From an uncultured Phycisphaerales bacterium (GTDB lineage Bacteria > Planctomycetota > Phycisphaerae > WQYP01), in the NCBI GenBank assembly GCA_903845195.1, contig CAIMWO010000012.1:30704-94703 (forward strand): DNA of 64,000 bases, read 5' to 3'. Shown piece by piece: positions 19,904-28,494 of the stretch. Every line of letters begins with the position of its first letter. Within the stretch, counting starts at the first letter, position 1. The notes below the pieces were generated by a model. It saw only the letters and a list, made by a program, of their open reading frames with translations, was not told the DNA's origin and ran no database searches. Made by a program: the position numbers and the translations under genes.

Positions 19904-20367
19904 TTGACCCGTTTCAATCCCAGTCTCACCAGCCGGTCGCCGGATTCGCAGAGCGGGTACGTCGGATTGCTGTCTTTCAACAAGGCGGAAATGGTCACCT
20001 TGGCAAACTCTGCTTCGATCATAGCCATGGCTTCATCCACGCGCCGATGCAAAGAACATAATTTTGTGCCGTGAGACTTCAGGCCCAGGGGGCAGGTCTT
20101 GATGCGCGCCATCGGATCGACGGCGTTGAGGACATCGAGAATGGTCACATGCTGCGGGTCTGCTTCCAGCGAGACACCGCCGCCGACGCCGCGTTGCGAT
20201 GAGACGATGCCGGCGCGGGCGAGCGATTGCAGGACGCGGATGAGATAGCCAGCTTTGGATTTGGTGCCATCGGCGATTTCGCGAACCGTCCAGACATTGC
20301 CGGGGTGATCCGCCAGCCAGACCACGGCGCGCATGCCATATTCCGCTGCGTCAGAAAACATTTTCAT
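19900..20367 (-). CDS. Rrf2-family transcriptional regulator (NsrR/IscR-like)
   Basis: A 155-residue winged-helix repressor. The N-terminus [19 protein letters not shown] and the wing GVGGGVSLE are typical of Rrf2. Cys92 and Cys104 flank a loop ([13 protein letters not shown]) where NsrR, IscR and RsrR bind their Fe-S cluster, but the three-Cys pattern of NsrR is not complete there; a third Cys lies only near the C-terminus. It heads the nitrate operon and faces the RIC gene, so it probably represses both sides and senses nitric oxide, redox state or iron-sulfur status. The signal is inferred. Confidence 0.88.
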   Translation of the reverse strand: MKMFSDAAEYGMRAVVWLADHPGNVWTVREIADGTKSKAGYLIRVLQSLARAGIVSSQRGVGGGVSLEADPQHVTILDVLNAVDPMARIKTCPLGLKSHGTKLCSLHRRVDEAMAMIEAEFAKVTISALLKDSNPTYPLCESGDRLVRLGLKRVK

Positions 20368-20428
20368 TCGTTGAACTCCGCGTCAGAAGCCATCCCGGCA
20401 GATACATTTCTTAAAACAGACCCGCAGG

Positions 20429-20448
20429 TATTGTATTCCAGTATAATA
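20429..20448. promoter_or_regulatory. candidate Rrf2 operator and -10 element in divergent promoter region
   Basis: TATTGTA (20429-20435) and TATAATA (20442-20448) form an imperfect inverted repeat (6 of 7) with a 6-base spacer, in the 129-base gap between the divergent Rrf2 and RIC genes. TATAAT inside it is also a perfect -10 for the plus-strand genes, 50 bases before the RIC start. This part of the gap is clearly more AT-rich than its neighbours. An alternative operator arm pair could be GATACATTTCTTAAAA just upstream. Confidence 0.4.
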
Positions 20449-20496
20449 GAGTGTAAGATTGCACGCAATAACTCTTTTCTAAATTGTGAGGTCCCT

Positions 20497-21261
20497 ATGG
20501 CTCATGTTTCCACTCCCTGCGAACCGGCAGTTCTCTCTCCCGAAGCGACCGTCGGCGGACTCGTCGCCGCCAAGCCCGGCCGCTCTCGCATTTTCGAGCA
20601 ACTGGGCATCGACTATTGCTGCGGCGGAAAAGTCGCCCTCGCGGTAGCCTGTGACAAGAAGGGGCTCGATACCAACACCGTCATCCAGATGCTGGCGGCC
20701 TTTGATTCGCTGGGTGCGGCGCCGGCCGAAGCGGTCGATCCCGCGGGCATGACGCTCGCCGCCCTGGCCGACCACATCGAGCAGACCCACCACGCATATC
20801 TGAAGACCGAACTGCCACGCCTTGATTTCATCACGGAAAAGGTCTCCCGTGTGCACGGTGACCATGATCCGCGCCTCGCCGAGATGCGCACCGCATTCGT
20901 CGGGCTGTCGCAGGAAATGCTCAGCCACATGCAAAAGGAAGAGCATATCCTGTTCCCGATGATCCGCCGTCTCGAACAGTCCCGCAACGCGTCCATTCTG
21001 CACTGCGGAACGCTGGCCAATCCCATCCACCAGATGGAATCCGAACATGATTCGGCCGGCGGGGCCATGGCCCGCATGCGCGAACTGACGGACAATTTCA
21101 CGCCGCCGGCATGGGCGTGCAACACGTACCGCGCCATGCTCGACGCACTGGCTCAGCTTGAACGCGACCTGCACCAGCACGTGCACAAAGAAAACAACGT
21201 GCTCTTTCCGCGTGCCTTGGAATTTGAACAGTCGCTGGCGCCCACCGCAGGTTCGCTTTGA
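20497..21261 (+). CDS. ytfE: iron-sulfur cluster repair di-iron protein (RIC/YtfE/ScdA)
   Basis: A 254-residue cytosolic protein that repairs nitric-oxide-damaged iron-sulfur clusters. The N-terminal ScdA_N domain is marked by FEQLGIDYCCGGK near 34-46. The hemerythrin-like domain supplies the di-iron ligands: HIEQTHHAYLKTELPRL, HGDH, HMQKEEHILFPMI, HQMESEHD and HQHVHKENNVLFPR. Start chosen at MAHVSTPC, which has GTGAGGTCC upstream; the frame is open 90 codons further across the promoter region. Divergent from the Rrf2/nitrate-reductase operon, and followed by a second hemerythrin 40 bases on. Confidence 0.95.
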   Translation: MAHVSTPCEPAVLSPEATVGGLVAAKPGRSRIFEQLGIDYCCGGKVALAVACDKKGLDTNTVIQMLAAFDSLGAAPAEAVDPAGMTLAALADHIEQTHHAYLKTELPRLDFITEKVSRVHGDHDPRLAEMRTAFVGLSQEMLSHMQKEEHILFPMIRRLEQSRNASILHCGTLANPIHQMESEHDSAGGAMARMRELTDNFTPPAWACNTYRAMLDALAQLERDLHQHVHKENNVLFPRALEFEQSLAPTAGSL

Positions 21262-21301
21262 CGACCCAACGTCAGGCAGCGTTCATGAAAGGAAAGTTTC
21301 G

Positions 21302-21913
21302 ATGTCTGTGCAATTAGGCGCCAAGCCCCTGGCCGATTTCGATCAGCCGATCGACTTGCTGATGGACTGCCATCGTCGCGTCGAACGATTTCTCGCGACG
21401 TTGCTTAATGTAGCCCAGAACGCGACGCAGGGGCGATTGGAGCCGCAGCACCGCGAGTCTCTGGCCACGGCGCTGGAGTATTTCACGCGAGCGGCGCCTC
21501 GGCATACTGAGGATGAGGAACGCTCGCTCTTTCCGCGCCTGCGGCAAAGCGGCGATCCCCGAGCCGCCGCGGCGCTGGCGCGCATTGAAAGGTTGGAGGC
21601 CGATCACCGGCTTGCTGATACCGCCCACCGCCGCATCGAAGAGCTCGGCCGTCTCTGGCTGGCGCGGGAACATTTGTTGCCGGAGCAGGTTCAGGAATTT
21701 GCGGATCTCGCCCGTTCGCTGATCGCACTCTATCGTGAGCACATCCGGTGCGAAGATCAGGAACTCTTTCCGATCGCCCGGGAGGTGCTGTCGCAGGAGG
21801 TTCTGCTGGAAATCGGCAAGGAGATGAAACTGCGCCGGGCCCAGGATCGCGGCAGGCCCGGAAGTCGTTGCGCAGAACGACGCTCAAACCTGGACGCCAC
21901 AGTGCTCGCCTGA
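21302..21913 (+). CDS. hemerythrin HHE-domain protein
   Basis: A 203-residue protein with one HHE cation-binding domain. Ligand-like motifs in order are DCHRRVERFL, APRHTEDEERSLFPRL, EADHRLADTAHRRIE and YREHIRCEDQELFPIA, which match the H..H/E pattern of bacterial hemerythrins. These bind a di-iron centre and handle oxygen, nitric oxide or iron. The C-terminal 25 residues are basic and probably disordered. The ATG has AAAGGAAAG upstream. It lies in the same unit as the RIC gene, pointing to nitrosative or oxidative stress protection. Confidence 0.9.
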   Translation: MSVQLGAKPLADFDQPIDLLMDCHRRVERFLATLLNVAQNATQGRLEPQHRESLATALEYFTRAAPRHTEDEERSLFPRLRQSGDPRAAAALARIERLEADHRLADTAHRRIEELGRLWLAREHLLPEQVQEFADLARSLIALYREHIRCEDQELFPIAREVLSQEVLLEIGKEMKLRRAQDRGRPGSRCAERRSNLDATVLA

Positions 21914-21975
21914 TGAACAATCGCGTGGGGCGTCGCGATTGAAGCGTGATCAAGTTCAGCAGGCGCCCGTCGGGC

Positions 21976-22311
21976 TCAGTCTTGCCGTGCGATTTGCTCG
22001 CAGGCCCAGCTCCACGCGGCCACCGTGCGCGGAAAACCCACCGTGTTCATTCCCAGCAGGATCGCCTGTTCGATCTCCGCGATCGACGCACCCGCCTGGA
22101 GCGCCCGGCGGACGTGACTGCGCAACGCCGATTCCAGCCCTCCGCCGACGCAAATGCCGATCTTGATCAGCTCGCACCCTTTGCGGTCCAGCGGGCCGGT
22201 ATCAGCAACCGCCGCCGCGATCTGCTCGTGAGCGGCCCCGAGTTGGGGAAATCGACCGACAAATTTTTTGTAGGTGCCGGGGAGTTTTCCTGTCTTCTTC
22301 TTGGCGGGCAT
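21976..22311 (-). CDS. carboxymuconolactone decarboxylase (AhpD-like) family protein
   Basis: A 111-residue protein with the CMD fold: LIKIGICVGGGLESALRSHVRRALQAG and an ILLGMNTVGFPRTVAAW helix. AhpD-type peroxidase members use a CxxC pair; here only one Cys (GICVGG) is in that region, though the Glu (LES) and His (SHV) positions are kept, so it is more like the non-redox CMD proteins. The function is unknown. GGAGGTTTGCC precedes the ATG. It converges on the hemerythrin gene with 62 bases between. Confidence 0.85.
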   Translation of the reverse strand: MPAKKKTGKLPGTYKKFVGRFPQLGAAHEQIAAAVADTGPLDRKGCELIKIGICVGGGLESALRSHVRRALQAGASIAEIEQAILLGMNTVGFPRTVAAWSWACEQIARQD

Positions 22312-22692
22312 GGCAAACCTCCATCATGAGCGAGCCGCCGGCCATCATAACCGCAACGACGACTCCATCACGCGGTGGGTCCGCTGAAATGTCGCCATTG
22401 TGGATGGGGGAAAGAATCTCGTGTTTCCGCGCTCCGCAGCCCGTGCCGGCCCATCGGTGAAGAAAAGCGAAAATCAAGATAACGACAGTCGTACTTATTG
22501 GTCTTTTGTGCATCTCCTCCTGCGAAGCGTTGCCAAAAACGGCTGATGTGTGACGATGATGGGACATTGTGAGGATCATATGCTGCACTCAAGATCGATG
22601 TGCGAAGGAAACGGCAAAGCGACGCCACCTGTTAACCTCGCCATATCAGATCGTTCTCCTGTACCATCCCATGGCCCTTCAAAGGAGGATGT
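22312..22692. other. intergenic stretch, no secure gene
   Basis: This 381-base gap holds one weak candidate, on the minus strand from 22513 to 22202: an ATG directly after AGGAGGAG opens a 103-codon frame that begins MHKRPISTTVVILIFAFLHR and then reaches TGCGARKHE, resembling a lipoprotein signal. It would overlap the CMD gene by 110 bases in another frame, which argues against it or suggests a truncated gene. Nothing else is seen. Confidence 0.35.
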
Positions 22693-23112
22693 ATGAAAAG
22701 CCACCGCAAAGAACTCTGGTTCAACATTCCCTCGCGGCGGGGATTTGTGAACATCACGTCCGAGGTGCAGGCGGCCATCCATGAAAGCGGGATCAGGGAA
22801 GGGCTGGTGCTGGTCAATGCCATGCACATTTCCGCCAGTGTTTTCATCAACGATCACGAGAGCGGATTGCTCGAGGACTGGGAGACGTGGCTGGAAAAGC
22901 TTGTGCCGGAGAAGCCGTATTCGCAGTATCGTCACAACGATACCGGCGAAGACAATGCCGATGCTCATTTGAAGCGCACGATCATGGGGCGAGAGGTCGT
23001 TTGCGCGATCACGGCGGGGAAGCTTGATTTTGGGCCGTGGGAACAGATTTTCTATGGGGAATTTGACGGCATGCGGCGGAAGCGCGTGCTGATCAAGATT
23101 ATTGGGGAATAA
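22693..23112 (+). CDS. yjbQ: YjbQ/UPF0047 family protein
   Basis: A 139-residue protein of the YjbQ family. The typical blocks are [11 protein letters not shown] near the N-terminus, [38 protein letters not shown], and the final [16 protein letters not shown]. Some members have weak thiamine-phosphate-synthase activity and the family carries a conserved His/Glu/Asp metal site, with the true role still unclear. AAAGGAGGATGT directly precedes the ATG. It appears monocistronic. Confidence 0.95.
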   Translation: MKSHRKELWFNIPSRRGFVNITSEVQAAIHESGIREGLVLVNAMHISASVFINDHESGLLEDWETWLEKLVPEKPYSQYRHNDTGEDNADAHLKRTIMGREVVCAITAGKLDFGPWEQIFYGEFDGMRRKRVLIKIIGE

Positions 23113-23117
23113 CTGCC

Positions 23118-23924
23118 CTATTGCGTGCAGTGTAGCGTGCCCGTCATGGTCGTGATGGCTTGGCCCAGCAGATGGACGCGATCGCTGCGGAGTTCGAGAC
23201 GGAGTTCACCGCCTCGGGCGGAGAGTTGCCGAGCGACGAACGATTTGCGGCCGGTCTCGGTTGCCCAGTAGGGGACGAGCGAGCAGTGGGCTGAGCCGGT
23301 AACCGGATCTTCGGCGACGCCGGCCTGCGGGGCGAAGAAGCGGCTGACGAAGTCGATGCCTGGTTCATCAGCCGGCGCCGTGATGGTAACGCCGACGGGA
23401 TGCCAGGTGGCCAGCACCGCGAGGTTGGGCCTGCAGGTGCGTACCTGCTCGGCCGTGGGCAGACGCAGGGTGAGATTCATCGGTGCTGTGCCGATGGGGG
23501 TTACGGGACCCGCGATCCGCAACATGGCCGCCGCATCGGGTGGAAGGGGTGCGGGTTGTGACGGCGTGGCGGGGAAATTCATCTCGATCCATCCCTGCGT
23601 GCGGCGGTGGCAGATCAATTCTCCGCTGGAGCGGGTGATGAAACGGATGGGCTGATCGTGCGGGACGGCGTTGGATTCCCAAAGGGCGTGAGCGGCGGCG
23701 AGCGTGGCGTGGCCGCAGAGCGGGACTTCGCGCGTCGGCGTAAACCAGCGAAGCTCGAAGCGTTCATCGTCGAGACGGCGCGGGAAGGCGGTTTCGGCAA
23801 GATTGAATTCGGCAGCGATCGATTGAAGCAGCGCATCGGGCAGTGGCGCACTCAGCGGCACAACGGCTGCGGGGTTGCCGGCGAAAAGCGTTGCTGCAAA
23901 GGCATCGATAACGGAATATTGCAT
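23118..23924 (-). CDS. PhzF-family isomerase/epimerase-like protein
   Basis: A 268-residue protein with the diaminopimelate-epimerase fold duplicated. The PhzF signatures are FAGNPAAVV (about 14-22), NLAETAF with the catalytic-type Glu44, and VPLCGHATLAAA (about 67-78). The C-terminal half repeats the theme with VAEDPVTGSAHCSLVPYW. PhzF itself acts in phenazine synthesis, but most genomic homologues stand alone and have unknown substrates; no phz genes are present here. AGAGGATGCC lies before the ATG. It converges on yjbQ with only 5 bases between stops. Confidence 0.92.
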   Translation of the reverse strand: MQYSVIDAFAATLFAGNPAAVVPLSAPLPDALLQSIAAEFNLAETAFPRRLDDERFELRWFTPTREVPLCGHATLAAAHALWESNAVPHDQPIRFITRSSGELICHRRTQGWIEMNFPATPSQPAPLPPDAAAMLRIAGPVTPIGTAPMNLTLRLPTAEQVRTCRPNLAVLATWHPVGVTITAPADEPGIDFVSRFFAPQAGVAEDPVTGSAHCSLVPYWATETGRKSFVARQLSARGGELRLELRSDRVHLLGQAITTMTGTLHCTQ

Positions 23925-24060
23925 GGCATCCTCTGGGCATGGGTATTCTGCATGGGCAGGATACGGCGGCGCGGTTTGTTGTTGAAGCGAATTGGCGTTG
24001 CGACATGTTTCGACTCCGGCCTATGATGCCCGTCAACGATTCTGACCGGAAGGAAATGCG

Positions 24061-25071
24061 ATGAAAGTGCTTAGTGCGAAACTCAAGGCGCCGTGGCAGG
24101 TGCGGCTGGATGAGGTGGAATTGCCGGATGTGCCGCCGGTGGGGTGGGTGCGGCTGCGGGTGGAGGCGTGCGGGATTTGCGGGACGGATCTGACGGCGGC
24201 GGAGCAGAATTCCGAGTGGTCGCCGTTCGGGCATGAGATTGCGGGTGTGATCGAGGTGGTCGGGGCGGAGCTGCATCATCTGAAGGTGGGGCAGAATGTG
24301 ACGGTGGAATCATCCAGTTTTTGCGGAGATTGCGAACTGTGCCGGGCGGGGCGGGTGGATCTGTGCAACAAGGTGCCGACGTTTTGGACGCAGCCGGCGA
24401 TGGGGTTTTCGCAGCGGATGATGGTGCCGGCGCGCTCGGTGGTGCCGTACGAAGGGCTTTCGGCGGCGGTGGCGTGTCTGGCGGAACCGGCGGGGGTGGC
24501 GTTCGACATGATCAAGACGGCGGGGATTCAGGGCGGGGATCGCGTGGCGGTGATCGGGCCGGGCCCGATCGGGTTGATGGCGGCGGCACTGGCGGTTCGC
24601 GGCGGAGCCAGCCGGGTGGTGGTGATCGGCCGTCCGGGCAATGATGCGCGGCTGGCGGCTGCGGCGGCGATGGGGGCCGAGGCGCTGACGGTCGATGGCG
24701 ATCTTTCGCAGCAGAAAAATCTTACGCAGGCGTTTGAGCATGTGCTGCTGACGGCGCCGGTGCAGTTGTTGCCGGCATCGCTTTCGTTGCTGACTTACGG
24801 CGGGGAACTGACGTATATCGGCATCGGCAAAGGGCCGGGGATCATCAGCTTCGATGCCAATGATTTTCATTTCCGCAAGCTGCAACTGCGGTCCAGCTTC
24901 GCCAGTCCAGCGATTTACTATCCGCAGGTGCTGCGGCTGCTGCGGGCGGGTGTGATCCCCGGCGAAGCGATGATTTCGCACCGGTTCGGCCTGAAGGAGA
25001 TCGGCGCGGCGATGCAGTTGTATCGTGATAAGAAATCCACGACGAACAAGATCGTCATTCTGCCGGCATAA
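24061..25071 (+). CDS. zinc-dependent medium-chain alcohol dehydrogenase
   Basis: A 336-residue MDR-family oxidoreductase. The catalytic zinc site is CGICGTD near 37-43 and FGHEIAGV near 60; the structural zinc site is CGDCELCRAGRVDLC (C-x2-C-x2-C-x7-C) near 87-101. The cofactor fold holds VAVIGPGPIGLMAA near 168. It resembles sorbitol/threonine/galactitol dehydrogenase-like enzymes that oxidise secondary alcohols of polyols with NAD(P). Substrate unknown. GGAAGGAAATGCG precedes the ATG. It is followed at once by the first REP/RAYT element. Confidence 0.93.
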   Translation: MKVLSAKLKAPWQVRLDEVELPDVPPVGWVRLRVEACGICGTDLTAAEQNSEWSPFGHEIAGVIEVVGAELHHLKVGQNVTVESSSFCGDCELCRAGRVDLCNKVPTFWTQPAMGFSQRMMVPARSVVPYEGLSAAVACLAEPAGVAFDMIKTAGIQGGDRVAVIGPGPIGLMAAALAVRGGASRVVVIGRPGNDARLAAAAAMGAEALTVDGDLSQQKNLTQAFEHVLLTAPVQLLPASLSLLTYGGELTYIGIGKGPGIISFDANDFHFRKLQLRSSFASPAIYYPQVLRLLRAGVIPGEAMISHRFGLKEIGAAMQLYRDKKSTTNKIVILPA

Positions 25072-25081
25072 TGCGATCCCC

Positions 25082-25108
25082 GGAGCCCCGCCCGGAAGGG
25101 CGCGGGCT
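25082..25108 (-). repeat. REP element A, copy 1 (GC-rich hairpin)
   Basis: GGAG followed by CCCCGCCCGGAAGGGCGCGG and GCT. The core GCCC-GGAA-GGGC is a hairpin. The 24 bases at 25085-25108 recur perfectly, inverted, at 25663-25686, so the two copies flank the small transposase-like gene. This copy overlaps the last stop codon of that gene. A GTAG or GGAG head before a hairpin is the known form of RAYT-linked REPs. Confidence 0.75.
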
Positions 25109-25617
25109 CAGACGCGTCCCAGCAAATCCCCTCCCCCGTTGATTTCTCGTCTCCAAAACGCCCCCGGATGATCCGGCAAATATTTATAGAGTAGATACCG
25201 CAAATGCCGCATCGTCCGCACCGCCGTCTCATCCTGCCCATGCGAGAACCACGGTTTACCGCGCGTCCCACTGGCCTTCGCCAGCAGATAGCCGAGAAGA
25301 CTTTTGAGCGTGTCGCGCACAAATTCCATTTCGAGGGCCGAGCGCCACGCTATTACGACATGCAGGTGCGTGAGATTCGCAGAAATACCGTAGGGTTCCC
25401 AGTTTCGTTTGCCGCAAATCTCCTGGACGTAGTCGATGATGGCGTGTTGCTGGTGCGTGTGGATGAGCGTCGGCGGATGTTTGGCAAGGCGTTTGCGATG
25501 AATGGCCAGGTGTTCAGAACGTATGCGGACGCCTTGCTCGCCGTGCTGTATCCAGCCGCGGGGATGGTCGGCGTTCCATGAGCGGTACGTGTGGTAGGTG
25601 AAGTGGTAGACGGGCAT
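25108..25617 (-). CDS. REP-associated tyrosine transposase-like protein (RAYT / IS200-like), element A
   Basis: A 169-residue protein starting MPVYHFTYHTYRSW. The Y1-transposase HUH motif is present as HLHVV near residue 97, and a tyrosine-rich helix RHLRYLLYKYLPDHPG lies near 145-158, where the catalytic Tyr of RAYTs is found. RAYTs are single-copy, chromosomally settled relatives of IS200 transposases that cut and spread REP hairpins. Inverted copies of a 24-bp repeat flank the gene, which supports this reading. The start codon is chosen at 25617; the frame is open upstream through the repeat. The assignment is good for the superfamily, less sure for activity. Confidence 0.72.
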   Translation of the reverse strand: MPVYHFTYHTYRSWNADHPRGWIQHGEQGVRIRSEHLAIHRKRLAKHPPTLIHTHQQHAIIDYVQEICGKRNWEPYGISANLTHLHVVIAWRSALEMEFVRDTLKSLLGYLLAKASGTRGKPWFSHGQDETAVRTMRHLRYLLYKYLPDHPGAFWRREINGGGDLLGRV

Positions 25618-25662
25618 GTTGGATCTCCGGATGAGGGATGTATTTTGGTTTTCGGGCGCGTA

Positions 25663-25697
25663 AGCCCGCGCCCTTCCGGGCGGGGCTACGGCGGGGC
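25663..25697 (+). repeat. REP element A, copy 2 (inverted)
   Basis: The 24 bases at 25663-25686 are the exact inverse of copy 1. On the minus strand the element reads GTAGCCCCGCC twice in a row (GTAG heads at about 25686-25689 and 25697-25700) and then the same GCCC-GGAA-GGGC hairpin. It lies between the start of the RAYT-like gene and the stop of the oligopeptidase gene. Confidence 0.75.
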
Positions 25698-25709
25698 TAC
25701 GAGTTCTTC

Positions 25710-27560
25710 TTATATCAACTCCTCCAACTGATCCACCAATTCGGCGAAACGGGTGAGGGCGGTTTCGACCGGCGTCGGTTGTTGCATGTCGACGCCGGCG
25801 CCGCGGAGGAGGTCCAGAGGCCATTTGCTGCAGCCGCCTTTGAGGAAGCCGAGGTAGTCGTTGAGTTCCTGTGTGCCGCCGGTGAGGACGCGGTGGGACA
25901 GGGCGATGGCGGCGGAGAGGCCGGTGGCGTATTTGTAGACGTAGAAGGCGCGGTAGAAGTGGGGGATGCGGCAGCATTCCATCTCGAGTTCCTTGTCGAT
26001 GACGAAATGGCTGACGTCGCCGGGCTTGTCGCCTTCGGCGCCGAAGTAGGCGGAGAGCAGTTTGCGGTACTCGCTGCGGAGCAGGTCGACGGTGAGCGGT
26101 TCGCCTTTTTCGACCAGTTCGTGGGAGATCTTTTCGAACTCGGCGAACATGGTCTGGCGGATGATGGTGCCGCGGATTTCGTCGATGGCGTGGTTGATCA
26201 GGTACGCGCGTTCCTTGCGGGTCTTCACGCGGTCGAGCAGGTGCGTGAGCAGTAGCTGTTCGTTGAAGGTGCTGGCGACCTCGGCGACGAAGATGGTGTA
26301 GTTGTAGTACTGGTAGGGTTGGTTGGCGGCGGAGTAGTGGGAGTGCATGGAGTGGCCGGCCTCGTGGGCGAGGGTGAAGACGTGGTCGAGCACTTCGGGC
26401 TGGTAGTTCATGAGGATGTAGGGTTGGCCGTCATAGCCGCCGGAGGAGAAGGCGCCGCTGCTCTTGCCCTGGTTGGGATAGCGATCGCACCAGCGGGCGG
26501 TGGTCAGGCCGCGGTTAAGCTCGCGGCAGTAGTCATCGCCGAGGGGGGCGAGGGCGTCGACGACCATTTGCACGGCGTCGTCCCAGGCGTAGTGCGTATC
26601 GATGCCGCTGACGATGGGCACATAGGTGTCGTACGCACGGACATCGGCAATCTTGAGGGCCTTGCGGCGAAGGGCGAGGTACTTGTGATTCGTCGGCAGG
26701 TGCTTGCGGACGGCGGCCAGGAGGTTGTCGTAAACGCTGACGGGAACGTTGTCGTGGAAGAGGGAGGATTCGCGGGCGCTGGGGTAGCCGCGGACTTTGG
26801 AATAGTAGACATCCCGCTGGACGGAGGCGTTGTAGCTGGCGGCGAGGGAGTTCTTGTGGGCTTCATATTGAGCGTAGTAGGCGTCGAAAGCTTCTTTGCG
26901 GACGGCGCGTTTGGGGGAGTGGAGGAATTTGGCGAACGACGAATGGCCCAGCTCGATGCTGACGCCTTTTTCATCCTGGATGTTGCCCCACTTGAGGTCG
27001 CTGTCGGTGAGTTGGCGGAAGATCTGGTTGGAGGCTTCGGCCATCTGTCCGGACATGGCGAGGAGTTGTTCTTCCTTGGAGCCGAGGGTGTGGGGGCGGT
27101 AGCGGATGATGCGTTCGAGGGCGAGTTTCCAGTTGGCGAGTTCCTTGGCCTTGATGAGCTGTTGGACCTTGGCGGGGGGGATGGCGAGGATTTCGGGGCG
27201 GATCCAGGAGGCGGCTTCGGCAGCGTTGGTGGCGACGTGCTGGTAGCGGCCCTTCATGCGCAGGTAGACGGAGCTGGCCTGGTCTTCGGAGGATTTGAGG
27301 AAGGCGTAGTTGCCGAGGCGTTCGCCGAGACGGTCGAAGTTAGCATCGAACTGGAGGAGTTCGGCGAGGGTCTTGGCGGAGGCGGCGAGCTTGCCTTTGT
27401 ACTTGGCATACGCGGCGATTTGGGATTCCCATTTCTGGAAATCTTTTTCCCAGGCGGCGTCGGAGGGGTAGAGCGAGTCGAGGTTCCACTGGTCGGCCAG
27501 CGGGACATCAGAACGTTTGGGCAGCGTTTTGGATTTGGACTTTTTGGAGGTCTTGGCCAT
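25710..27560 (-). CDS. pepF: oligoendopeptidase F (M3 family zinc metallopeptidase)
   Basis: A 616-residue cytosolic peptidase that cleaves short oligopeptides. The zinc-binding HExxH is HEAGHSMH near residue 397, and a downstream Glu lies in EVASTFNEQLLL near 425, as in M3 enzymes. The N-terminal region PLADQWNLDSLYPSDAAWEKD is typical of PepF. The start at MAKTSKKSKSK has AAAGGATTTCTC upstream; the first 15 residues are basic and Ser-rich. The frame is open 113 codons further, but that part runs through the REP repeat region and lacks similarity. Confidence 0.95.
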   Translation of the reverse strand: MAKTSKKSKSKTLPKRSDVPLADQWNLDSLYPSDAAWEKDFQKWESQIAAYAKYKGKLAASAKTLAELLQFDANFDRLGERLGNYAFLKSSEDQASSVYLRMKGRYQHVATNAAEAASWIRPEILAIPPAKVQQLIKAKELANWKLALERIIRYRPHTLGSKEEQLLAMSGQMAEASNQIFRQLTDSDLKWGNIQDEKGVSIELGHSSFAKFLHSPKRAVRKEAFDAYYAQYEAHKNSLAASYNASVQRDVYYSKVRGYPSARESSLFHDNVPVSVYDNLLAAVRKHLPTNHKYLALRRKALKIADVRAYDTYVPIVSGIDTHYAWDDAVQMVVDALAPLGDDYCRELNRGLTTARWCDRYPNQGKSSGAFSSGGYDGQPYILMNYQPEVLDHVFTLAHEAGHSMHSHYSAANQPYQYYNYTIFVAEVASTFNEQLLLTHLLDRVKTRKERAYLINHAIDEIRGTIIRQTMFAEFEKISHELVEKGEPLTVDLLRSEYRKLLSAYFGAEGDKPGDVSHFVIDKELEMECCRIPHFYRAFYVYKYATGLSAAIALSHRVLTGGTQELNDYLGFLKGGCSKWPLDLLRGAGVDMQQPTPVETALTRFAELVDQLEELI

Positions 27561-27763
27561 GAGAAATCCTTTTTGTTGGAATGGGCGGATTGTAGGGGAG
27601 AGATGAGGAATTTGGTAAGCGGGCAGGGGGGTAAATTGGGAATTGAGTGGGGAAGGTGTGATTTTGCAAGGGATTTTGCGTTTATTCAAAAAGAAACTGC
27701 GATCTTCCCCACAATTCCTACGATTTTTCCTAGATTTGCATGATTTTCGAGGGAGAAGGGCTT

Positions 27764-27783
27764 GGAGTTCAAGCTTTAGCTTG
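27764..27783 (+). repeat. REP element B, copy 1
   Basis: GGAGTTCAAGCTTTAGCTTG: a GGAG head and a hairpin CAAGC-TTTA-GCTTG. It is a perfect 20-bp inverted match to 27826-27845, so the two form a REPIN-like pair with 42 bases between them. Confidence 0.85.
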
Positions 27784-27825
27784 GGTGTTAGTCGGGGGGG
27801 CGAGGTGGTTGGTTCCTGAGCTGAA

Positions 27826-27845
27826 CAAGCTAAAGCTTGAACTCC
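27826..27845 (-). repeat. REP element B, copy 2 (inverted partner)
   Basis: CAAGCTAAAGCTTGAACTCC, the exact inverse of copy 1. It lies 5 bases past the stop of the RAYT gene. Confidence 0.85.
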
Positions 27846-27850
27846 ATACC

Positions 27851-28450
27851 TTACAGGTCCCATGTTTTTCCGTAGTCGAGAACGGGATAGGTCTTCCATA
27901 TGTGTTGGGCTGCTTCGCGGCCTATATGTTCCAGGTAGGCCGAGGCGCTACTCCAGGGCCAGTCTTGCCAGCGTTCGACGTAGCCGTGCTTAACGGGATT
28001 ATGGTGGGTGTAGTTGAGGGAGGCCCAAAAGTGGCGATCCGAGCGGATGGCGCGTTCGACGGAGTTGTGCCAGACCTTCCGGCCGCGAGTGTGGTCCTCA
28101 CCGTTCCATTGGTGGCTGATGCGTCCGTGGAGTTGCCCGAGGGAGATGAGGAGGGCCTTGATCTGGTCTGTCTGGACCAGCACGTGGTAATGATTGGGAA
28201 GGATGCACCATGCGAAAGTGTTCTGGGCGTATTCTTCGCAGAGTGCCAGCAGGCTGGATTCAAAGGTGCTCATGCGCTCGAGAGAGTGGGCGATGATGGG
28301 GACGTGTTCGTAACAGGCGGCGGTAATGAAGAATCGGTGGGTGCCTTGAGGAAATTGGTGGGGTGGAGAGTGCCAGGGGCGGTGGGTGGCGAGGCGGGAG
28401 GCGAGAAGGGCGGATTGTTCGTTGGGGGTGAGTTTGCGCCAGGTGTACAT
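27851..28450 (-). CDS. REP-associated tyrosine transposase (RAYT), element B
   Basis: A 199-residue protein with all the marks of RAYTs: THRFFITAACYEHVPI near the start, the HUH motif in AWCILPNHYHVLVQT near 92, and the catalytic-Tyr helix ASLNYTHHNPVKHGYV near 147, followed by WPWSSASAYL. It belongs to the IS200/Y1 transposase superfamily, acts on single-stranded REP hairpins, and does not move as a normal IS. Three REP copies of matching design flank it. The start follows GGGTGG and similar purine-rich bases; the N-terminus MYTWRKLTPNE is longer than in many RAYTs. Confidence 0.93.
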   Translation of the reverse strand: MYTWRKLTPNEQSALLASRLATHRPWHSPPHQFPQGTHRFFITAACYEHVPIIAHSLERMSTFESSLLALCEEYAQNTFAWCILPNHYHVLVQTDQIKALLISLGQLHGRISHQWNGEDHTRGRKVWHNSVERAIRSDRHFWASLNYTHHNPVKHGYVERWQDWPWSSASAYLEHIGREAAQHIWKTYPVLDYGKTWDL

Positions 28451-28494
28451 GGCAGGGCCTTTGGGTGGAGCGAGGTGAGGTGGGGACGACGATG

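Noticed and set aside
22202..22513. Possible small lipoprotein gene on the minus strand
   Set aside because: The ribosome-site-like AGGAGGAG is too close to the ATG and the frame overlaps the CMD gene by 110 bases; mentioned in the intergenic entry but not called.
23118..23924. Phenazine biosynthesis
   Set aside because: PhzF-like fold alone does not imply phenazine synthesis; no other phz gene is present.
26319..27743. Long plus-strand frame (474 codons), Gly/Val/Glu-rich
   Set aside because: Shadow of pepF on the opposite strand; composition is that of a mirrored frame.
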